Positions 58,311-64,000 of a stretch of DNA of 64,000 nt are shown here, one piece after another; within the stretch, counting starts at the first letter, position 1, and every line of letters starts with the position of its first letter. Location: positions 1 through 64,000 of the forward strand of contig JARLIS010000004.1 in NCBI GenBank assembly GCA_031291615.1, read 5' to 3'. The DNA comes from Parvibaculum sp. (GTDB lineage Bacteria; Pseudomonadota; Alphaproteobacteria; Parvibaculales; Parvibaculaceae). The notes under the pieces are model-generated. The model did not search any database. It was given only the letters and a program-made list of their open reading frames with translations, and had not been told where the DNA came from. The translations under genes were made by a program, and so were the position numbers.

Positions 58311-59366
58311 ATGTTTCTCAGGGACATCTGGTACTTTGCGTTACCCGGCGAAACGCTGAAACGCGGGGCGATGGTTCACAAGGTGCTGCTCGGCGAGCCG
58401 CTTGTGATCGGGCGCGACGAGGCGGGCGAGGTATTCGCCTTGCGCGATATTTGTCCGCATCGCGGCGTGCCGCTGTCGGCGGGCGTCCTCCTCGATGCGA
58501 AGTCGAGCGGCTGCGGCGCGGCCACCGTCGAATGTCCCTATCACGGCTGGAAGTTCCGGACGGACGGGCATTGCGCGGAGATCCCGTCGCTGGTGCCGGG
58601 CCAGGATGTCGAGGTGTCGCGCATTCGCGTGCGGCGATATCCCGTGCGCGAGGTCAACGGCAACCTCTGGGTCTATATGGCCGACGAGAAGCGGGCCGAT
58701 CTCGCGCCGACGCATGAGCCGCCGGCGATGCCGGGATTTGACGGGCGGACGGCCAATATCCGCGAGACGATGATTTTTTCCTGCCATGTCGATCACGCCG
58801 TGATCGGCCTGATGGACCCGGCGCATGGGCCCTTCGTGCATCGCGCCTGGTGGTGGCGGACGCGCAAATCCATTCACGAAAAATCGAAGGCCTTCGCGCC
58901 GAGCGAGCTCGGCTTCGCCATGGTCGAGCACAAGCCGTCGAGCAATTCGGCCGCCTACAAGATTCTCGGCGGCGCGCCGACGACCGAAATCTCCTTCCGG
59001 CTTCCGGGCATTCGCATCGAGCAGATCAAGGCGGGGCGGAACAGGCTTGTCGGCCTTACCAGCGTCACGCCCATCGACGAGACGACGACGGAGATAACGC
59101 AGTCCTTCTACTGGACCATGCCGTTCCTCTCGGCGATCAAGCCCATTGCGCGCCACTTCATGCGCGCCTTTCTCGCGCAGGATCGCGACATGGTCGATTT
59201 GCAGCAACAGGGCCTGCGCTTCGACCCGCGGCTGATGCTCATCAACGACGCCGATGTGCAGGCGAAGTGGTATCAGCGCCTCAAAAGCGAATGGCAGGAC
59301 GCGATCGAACAGGGTCGACCCTTCGCAAATCCGGTGAAGCCGGCGACGCTGCGCTGGCGGAGCTAG
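58311..59366 (+). CDS. Rieske-type aromatic ring-hydroxylating oxygenase, alpha subunit
   Basis: The 351-residue protein has a Rieske 2Fe-2S site C48-X-H50 and C75-X2-H78 (DICPHRG, VECPYHGWKF). A catalytic domain follows with mononuclear-iron ligands around FSCHVDHAVIGLMDPAHGPF, VHRAWW. The form (single alpha subunit, VanA/PobA-like group) is typical of demethylases and sterol or phenoxy oxygenases. No reductase is adjacent. ATG 58311 follows GGAG at ten bases; 58293 is possible. Confidence 0.9.
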   Translation: MFLRDIWYFALPGETLKRGAMVHKVLLGEPLVIGRDEAGEVFALRDICPHRGVPLSAGVLLDAKSSGCGAATVECPYHGWKFRTDGHCAEIPSLVPGQDVEVSRIRVRRYPVREVNGNLWVYMADEKRADLAPTHEPPAMPGFDGRTANIRETMIFSCHVDHAVIGLMDPAHGPFVHRAWWWRTRKSIHEKSKAFAPSELGFAMVEHKPSSNSAAYKILGGAPTTEISFRLPGIRIEQIKAGRNRLVGLTSVTPIDETTTEITQSFYWTMPFLSAIKPIARHFMRAFLAQDRDMVDLQQQGLRFDPRLMLINDADVQAKWYQRLKSEWQDAIEQGRPFANPVKPATLRWRS

Positions 59367-60307
59367 GCTTTCGCCTTCGCGCCCGCCTCCTTGAACCGCT
59401 CGCCGAGAAAGAGCGCCACCTTGCGCATGGCGGCATCCCCCTCCTCCAGCATCTGGTAAAAGGCGTGCCAGACGTGGAACATGCGGTCCCAGACTTCGAG
59501 GCGCACATCGACGCCGGCGGCGCGGGCACGCTCGGCCAAAATCCGCGCATCGTGCAGCAGCACTTCCTCGCTGCCGACATGAATGAGCAGCGGCGGCAAT
59601 CCGGCGAGGTCGGCGAAATTGGGCGAGGCGAGCGGATCGCGCGGATCGGCGCCCGCGAGATAGAGGCGCGCCATCTCCCTGATGCCGGCGGGCGCAATCA
59701 TCGGATCCGAGGCTTCGCGCGTCACATAGGTTTCGGTGTCGCAGGTGAGATCGCTCCACGGGCTGATGAGGATCGCGCCCGCAGGCATCGGCAAAGCCTG
59801 ATCGCGCGCGGCGATCATTGTCGCCGCCGTGAGGCCGCCGCCCGCCGAATCGCCGCCGAAGGCGATGGCGTTCGGCGCGTGGCCGCGATCGAGCAGCCAG
59901 CGATAGGCCTTCACGCCATCGGTCACGGCCGCGGGAAACGGGCGTTCCGGCGCCAGCGCATATTCGACGCTGAGGACGCGCGCATTTGTGAGGCGCGCAA
60001 GTTCGCCCGAGATGTGGCGGTGCGACAGCGCCGAGCCGATGACATAGCCGCCGCCGTGAAAATAAAGCAGCACGGGGCCCGTGGTCGATGAAGAGGATGC
60101 GCCGCCCGGCAGCATCCATTCGGCCTTGAGGCCGCCGAGATCCGCCGCTTCGATTGCGATGCCCGCCGGCACGGGAAAAACCTTCGTGTTCTGATCCATG
60201 ACGACACGACGTTCGGCAAGCGGAACATCGCTGCGGCGACCGCGCGCCCTCAGAAGCGCGATCACTTCGTCGACGGTCTTGTAGGGCCTCTGCCGGTCGG
60301 TGGACAT
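59363..60307 (-). CDS. Alpha/beta hydrolase of the hormone-sensitive lipase family
   Basis: The 314-residue esterase has the oxyanion motif HGGGYVIGS, nucleophile GDSAGGGL, Asp in the WDRMFHVWHAF region and His in FHVWHAF. It probably hydrolyses short-chain esters. It is convergent with the Rieske gene (four-base overlap). Confidence 0.92.
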   Translation of the reverse strand: MSTDRQRPYKTVDEVIALLRARGRRSDVPLAERRVVMDQNTKVFPVPAGIAIEAADLGGLKAEWMLPGGASSSSTTGPVLLYFHGGGYVIGSALSHRHISGELARLTNARVLSVEYALAPERPFPAAVTDGVKAYRWLLDRGHAPNAIAFGGDSAGGGLTAATMIAARDQALPMPAGAILISPWSDLTCDTETYVTREASDPMIAPAGIREMARLYLAGADPRDPLASPNFADLAGLPPLLIHVGSEEVLLHDARILAERARAAGVDVRLEVWDRMFHVWHAFYQMLEEGDAAMRKVALFLGERFKEAGAKAKA

Positions 60308-60456
60308 TCGCCTCTCCCTATGGTTCGATCTTTTGCGAGGCCATCATGACTCGGCCCGGAAGCTATGCAAGCGCGCGCGATGTTGTGCGCGTTCAATAAA
60401 AGCGGCGTGCCGACGAAATTTCTGCACCTCCCGCCCGAATCGGGTATCTGACGGCC

Positions 60457-61272
60457 ATGCGGCGGATAGAGCCTGACAACAAAGACAAAGAACATCAGCG
60501 CATTACAGGCGCGAACGGCAAGGCGCTGTTCGTTCTGGTGCCTGTGGACGAGTATGAGTCGCTGACGCAGACGGCAGAGGCCGCGCGCGAATTGCGCCGC
60601 GCGGGCGCGGCGCTGAGCGACCGGCTCGGCGGCACCGGCGGCGTGCCCGCAAGCGTCGCGCACCGAATCGCCGATGGCGAGAATCCGATTCGCGTCTGGC
60701 GCGAGGCGCGCGGGCTGAAGGCCGTGGCGCTGGCGCGGGCGGCGGGAATCAGCCCCGCCTATCTTTCCGAAATCGAGACGGGCAAAAAAGACGGCACGTT
60801 CCGCACGGTCGCCGCGATCGCGCGCGTGCTCAACGTGTCGCTCGACGATCTCGCGCCGCCGGCCGATGACGACGGACGGCGCGCGCGCGAGCGGAGCGCT
60901 CTCGTCGAAGGCGTGAGGGCGCAGGTGCGCATGCTGGTCGATCTCGTCACGGGGCCCGCGGACTTCAACACGGCGGCGGTGCGCCGCGCGGTGACGACGC
61001 TGGCGGGCGACGCCGTGGCGCTCAAGGCGAATGGCGGCGAGCCCTGGCTCGACGATGTTCTGGGCGGCGTGCGCGCCGTGCTCGACCTTGTGGACAAGGC
61101 CGAAAGCGACATCATCGACACGGCCAATCAGGCGCAACGGCAACTCGAAGCCATCGTCACGCGGCCGGGCTTCATGCCCTCGGCGGAAATCGCCCGGGGT
61201 TCGCCGGATGCGGATATGGATGCGGGCGACGAAGACCTGTTCGAACCGTCCGCCGCCAGCGCGGCGGAGTGA
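60457..61272 (+). CDS. XRE-family helix-turn-helix regulator
   Basis: The 271-residue protein has an N-terminal ~60-residue part similar to PHD-type antitoxins (GKALFVLVPVDEYESLTQTA), a helix-turn-helix (NPIRVWREARGLKAVALARA, AGISPAYLSEIETGKKDG) and a helical C-terminal domain. It may sense or bind a partner. No toxin is adjacent. Confidence 0.82.
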   Translation: MRRIEPDNKDKEHQRITGANGKALFVLVPVDEYESLTQTAEAARELRRAGAALSDRLGGTGGVPASVAHRIADGENPIRVWREARGLKAVALARAAGISPAYLSEIETGKKDGTFRTVAAIARVLNVSLDDLAPPADDDGRRARERSALVEGVRAQVRMLVDLVTGPADFNTAAVRRAVTTLAGDAVALKANGGEPWLDDVLGGVRAVLDLVDKAESDIIDTANQAQRQLEAIVTRPGFMPSAEIARGSPDADMDAGDEDLFEPSAASAAE

Positions 61273-61275
61273 GCG

Positions 61276-62391
61276 TCAGATTTCCGGCAGCGAGGTGAAC
61301 TGAGCCTCGGAGGAAATCGTCCAGTCCCAGCAATGCAGCACATGATCGGCGCGGTCGGTGGAGATCGCATCGAAGACCGATGTGATCCTTTCGAGATCGG
61401 CGCGGGCGGGCAGACCGGCGGAGCGAATTTCGGCGGCGGCGACGATCAGATCGCCGAATTCCTTGCGCGTGAGGCCGACCGCCTTGCCGAACACGGCGAG
61501 CGGCTCGCCGCCGAAATCGCCGATGATGCGGTGGGCCGTCTCGGGGCGGATGCGCGCGCCTTCCGCCATCGTCGCGGCGAAGGCTTCGCTCTCCTTCATG
61601 CCGGCGAGATTGATGAGCCGCGTCAGCGCCGCCTTGTCGAGGGCGACGGGCGGGCGGACAAGCGCAAGCGCGACAAGCAGCGTCTCATCGGTTCCGGCGG
61701 CGCCAAACCCCGCCTCCAGAATGTCGCCGAGCGCAGCATGCATCATCCGCCGCTCGATGGAGAAACGGGACAGAATTTCCACGCGACCGGCCGACGGCAT
61801 CCACCAGAACATCAATTGGGCGAGACGCACGGTGAGTTCCGGCCGGGCGAGAAGCAGCGGCTGGAAATCCGGCTCGCTGGCGCTCCGGCGGACGAGCGCC
61901 TCGAGCGAGCGCGCCGAAATTTCCGCGGCTGGGTTCGCAAGCACCAGGCAGATAGCGGCGGGCCCGGCATATTCGACAAGCGCGTCGGTGACGGCGGCGG
62001 GAAGCGCCCTGCGCGCGGCAATCGCCATGTGATGTCCGGCGCCGAATTCGCGGACGATCTGCGCAAGGTCGGTCGGCTGAAGGCCGAGGCTCGAGCGCAA
62101 GACCGGCCCGGCGATTTCGATGTCGTCGCGGGCGAGCGCAAGCGTCAATTCGCGCGGACCTTCGGGAAGCTGGGCAATGCGCGCGGCGAGGCGGCGGCGG
62201 CCGGCTTCGTCGAGCCGCGACAAGGCTGTGGCGATGACGGTGTCGACGAGGCCGCGTTCCTGCGGCGTCATGCGCCCCGGCGGCAACACAGCCATGTCCG
62301 CAAGCCGGCGCAACAGCATGTCGCGATCGGCCGCAGAAGACGGCGCGCCGAAGCCCGTCGTCATATTCGCCTGATTTCCACCTGAGGCCAT
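61276..62391 (-). CDS. DUF2336 protein
   Basis: The 371-residue protein matches DUF2336: DRDMLLRRLADMAVLPPGRM, then AARIAQLPEGPRELTLALAR, DDIEIAGPVLRSSLGLQPTD. The fold is probably HEAT-like. Function unknown; typical of alphaproteobacteria. It is convergent with the XRE regulator. Confidence 0.88.
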   Translation of the reverse strand: MASGGNQANMTTGFGAPSSAADRDMLLRRLADMAVLPPGRMTPQERGLVDTVIATALSRLDEAGRRRLAARIAQLPEGPRELTLALARDDIEIAGPVLRSSLGLQPTDLAQIVREFGAGHHMAIAARRALPAAVTDALVEYAGPAAICLVLANPAAEISARSLEALVRRSASEPDFQPLLLARPELTVRLAQLMFWWMPSAGRVEILSRFSIERRMMHAALGDILEAGFGAAGTDETLLVALALVRPPVALDKAALTRLINLAGMKESEAFAATMAEGARIRPETAHRIIGDFGGEPLAVFGKAVGLTRKEFGDLIVAAAEIRSAGLPARADLERITSVFDAISTDRADHVLHCWDWTISSEAQFTSLPEI

Positions 62392-62527
62392 CTGCCCGGA
62401 GCCTGTTTTCGTGCAGCCTGCATCAGAGCATCCGCGACGTTAAAACCTCGTAAACTATAGAAGTGGCGCGGCGGGCGGCCGCTCCGCTATGCTGCGCCCG
62501 TGTTTCTCGGGTCCAGGGAGTTCCGGC

Positions 62528-62860
62528 ATGGCCAACCGTTTCAGCAGAACCGCGGCAATCGGCCTAATTTGCGGCCTGATCCTCGCGCTTGGCGGCTGCG
62601 GCACGCTTTTCGGCGAGAGCAAATATGCCGACGATCCGCTCTACAAGACCGGCTATTCCGACGGTTGCGCGTCGGGCACGTCCTATGTGCCGGGCGATCC
62701 CTCGACCGTCCGCCGCGACCCGAACCTTTACGGCACGATGAAGGCCTATCGCGCCGGCTGGAAGGCCGGGTTCAATTCCTGCCGCGTCAACACCGCCACC
62801 GAACCCGGCGCGGGCGCAGACGGGCTGGCCGGACGGCGGAACGGGCCGAGCGGCTACTGA
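62528..62860 (+). CDS. Small lipoprotein, unknown
   Basis: The 110-residue precursor has the lipoprotein signal LICGLILALGGCGTLF and YKTGYSDGCASGTSYVPGDP, AYRAGWKAGFNSC, with two further Cys. ATG 62528 has GGAG upstream. Confidence 0.8.
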   Translation: MANRFSRTAAIGLICGLILALGGCGTLFGESKYADDPLYKTGYSDGCASGTSYVPGDPSTVRRDPNLYGTMKAYRAGWKAGFNSCRVNTATEPGAGADGLAGRRNGPSGY

Positions 62861-62890
62861 TCTTCACGGCTCGCATTCAGGGGAGAGAAA

Positions 62891-63169
62891 ATGCGGTTCA
62901 TCCTTGGACTGATCATATTGTTCGCCGTGCTCATCGTAGCGACGCCCGTGATCAAATACGGCACCACCGATCCGTGCCGGATGCTGGCGAAGGACATCGC
63001 GCGCGAGAGCTATGCCAAGGTCGCCAACGCCGTCGGCGCCGATCCCGACAAGACGCCGGAAGCGGCCGAGAGCACGGCGCGCATGGTGACGAGCCAGTAT
63101 TCGGAAGGCACCTGCATTTCAAAGCTGAAGGACCGCTGGCTCGGCATCGGCGACAGCGCCGCCCAATAG
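62891..63169 (+). CDS. Small membrane-anchored protein, unknown
   Basis: The 92-residue protein has an N-terminal anchor (FILGLIILFAVLIVATPVI) and a short domain with two Cys (DPCRMLAKDIARES, EGTCISKLKDRW). It follows the small lipoprotein by 30 bases, perhaps in one operon. AGGGGAGA precedes the ATG. Confidence 0.75.
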   Translation: MRFILGLIILFAVLIVATPVIKYGTTDPCRMLAKDIARESYAKVANAVGADPDKTPEAAESTARMVTSQYSEGTCISKLKDRWLGIGDSAAQ

Positions 63170-63179
63170 CTTCCGGCGC

Positions 63180-64000
63180 TCAGACCGCGCGCGCGTCCGA
63201 AGGGTCCGGCGCATGGGTGTCCGAGGGGTCGGCCAGTTCGCGCCAGACGACGCCGGCAATGTCCTGAACGAGACCGCCGCCGCCGATTTCCGAGGGTAGC
63301 CGGAAGCCGGGCGCTCCCTTGCCGTCGAGAAGCGCGCGCGCCAGCAGCAGCGCCGCATCGGCCGTGTAGAGGGGAGCCGCCGGCGTTTCGAGCCGGGCGC
63401 GTTTCGTCCTGCCCTCCGGCGTCCGCGCCTCGCCCCAGACGGCCGAACGTGCACGCGCCAGCTCCGCATCGGTCGGCCCTTCGCGGCGGCGCGCCAGACG
63501 CCGTTCCAGCGCCTTCAATCGCCAGCCGCGACGAAACATATATCGCGCAAGGCTCGCGCCCTTGACGATGCGCAACAAGGCGGGCGGCAGAACCTCATAG
63601 GATTCGATCGTGGTGTAGGGTCCGCGCCGCCGGGAAACGACTCCGTCGCCGCGCCATGGCGCAAGCGCCGCCTGTTCGATGCCGGCGCCGAAGTCGACAT
63701 CGACGGTGCGGCTCGCCGGCATGGCGGCGACCGTGTTTCCGGTCCTGACGGTTTCGCCCGGCACGCGCAACGCCGCGATCAGGGCGCGGGCTTCGCTGCG
63801 CGTCAACGGCCCGTGCTTCATGGCGATGGTCAAGGCGGTTGCGCCCGGCAGCAGCAGCGCAAGCCGGGCGGCCATCGCATCGGCAAGCGCCAGATCGAAG
63901 CATGCGCCGGGCGCGACGGTGATGCCGGCGGATGCGGCGGCAGCGTCTTGCGCCATCAGCGCCGCGACGTCGCGGCCCTCGCTCGACAGGTCGAGATAAT
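63180..64000 (-). CDS. Saccharopine dehydrogenase-like protein, N-terminus beyond window edge
   Basis: The frame is open to the right edge; the visible 273 residues start with YLDLSSEGRDVAALMAQDAA, then GITVAPGACFDLALADAMAA, as in saccharopine dehydrogenase-like (trans-acting enoyl reductase) proteins after their Rossmann domain. The ATG at 63956 is internal, not the start. The nucleotide-binding part is off the edge. Substrate unknown. Confidence 0.8.
   Translation of the reverse strand, partial: YLDLSSEGRDVAALMAQDAAAASAGITVAPGACFDLALADAMAARLALLLPGATALTIAMKHGPLTRSEARALIAALRVPGETVRTGNTVAAMPASRTVDVDFGAGIEQAALAPWRGDGVVSRRRGPYTTIESYEVLPPALLRIVKGASLARYMFRRGWRLKALERRLARRREGPTDAELARARSAVWGEARTPEGRTKRARLETPAAPLYTADAALLLARALLDGKGAPGFRLPSEIGGGGLVQDIAGVVWRELADPSDTHAPDPSDARAV

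Overview
The window is a GC-rich chromosomal segment of an alphaproteobacterium, most likely of the Rhizobiales or Parvibaculum type. The evidence is a MucR regulator, a FeuP/FeuQ-like two-component pair, a DUF2849-cysI-DUF934 sulfite reductase operon, DUF1491, DUF2336, DUF5330 and DUF6456 proteins, a phasin, and a complete gene transfer agent (GTA) cluster. No rRNA, tRNA, CRISPR array or complete insertion sequence was recognised. The genus is an impression, not a proof.

Layout. 1-15.2 kb holds mostly housekeeping and catabolic genes: a partial PAS sensor, a CoA-transferase and D-cysteine desulfhydrase pair, a cold-shock protein, YihY, a surface lipoprotein, a PepSY/response regulator/kinase operon, a nitroreductase, two acyl-CoA dehydrogenases with an SDR, and a SleB-type cell-wall hydrolase. 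15.2-33.3 kb is a GTA structural cluster on the minus strand. It runs terS, terL, portal, a membrane coiled-coil protein, prohead protease, capsid, an extra small protein, adaptor, closure, tail terminator, tail tube, g10, g10.1, a holin-like protein, tape measure, g12, g13, g14, g15 and a DUF2793 protein. 33.6-54.5 kb returns to core functions: UPF0260, PBP1A, ABC-F, an NMT1-type ABC transporter, the cys operon, phasin, DadA, an aminotransferase, RF3 and SufE. 54.5-56.4 kb carries what I read as the GTA control locus: DUF6456 protein (GafZ-like) and DnaA-domain-IV protein (GafY-like), divergent from an XRE regulator (RogA-like). 56.4-64 kb has a PAS protein, MucR, a Rieske oxygenase, an esterase, regulators, small envelope proteins and a partial saccharopine-dehydrogenase-like protein.

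The strongest story is GTA biology. The structural genes and their probable activators/repressor lie in one 40-kb span. A perfect alphaproteobacterial LexA-type box (GAAC-N7-GAAC) lies in the promoter of the GafY-like gene. A second (GTTC-N7-GTTC) overlaps the -10 of the cell-wall hydrolase next to the structural cluster. This suggests that DNA damage could induce both the GTA activators and a lysis enzyme. The cluster contains an intrinsic terminator just before the protease gene, which fits the antitermination role known for GafZ in Caulobacter. It also shows signs of change: an in-frame TGA at codon 20 of g13, two plus-strand genes inserted against the operon (an NTF2-fold immunity-like gene between duplicated sequence, and a DUF1003 gene), and several palindromic intergenic repeats.

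A second item of interest is a 388-bp unit made only of a GIY-YIG nuclease gene between perfect 31-bp inverted repeats. Starts were re-chosen for many genes by ribosome-binding site and family alignment from memory. No database search was possible.
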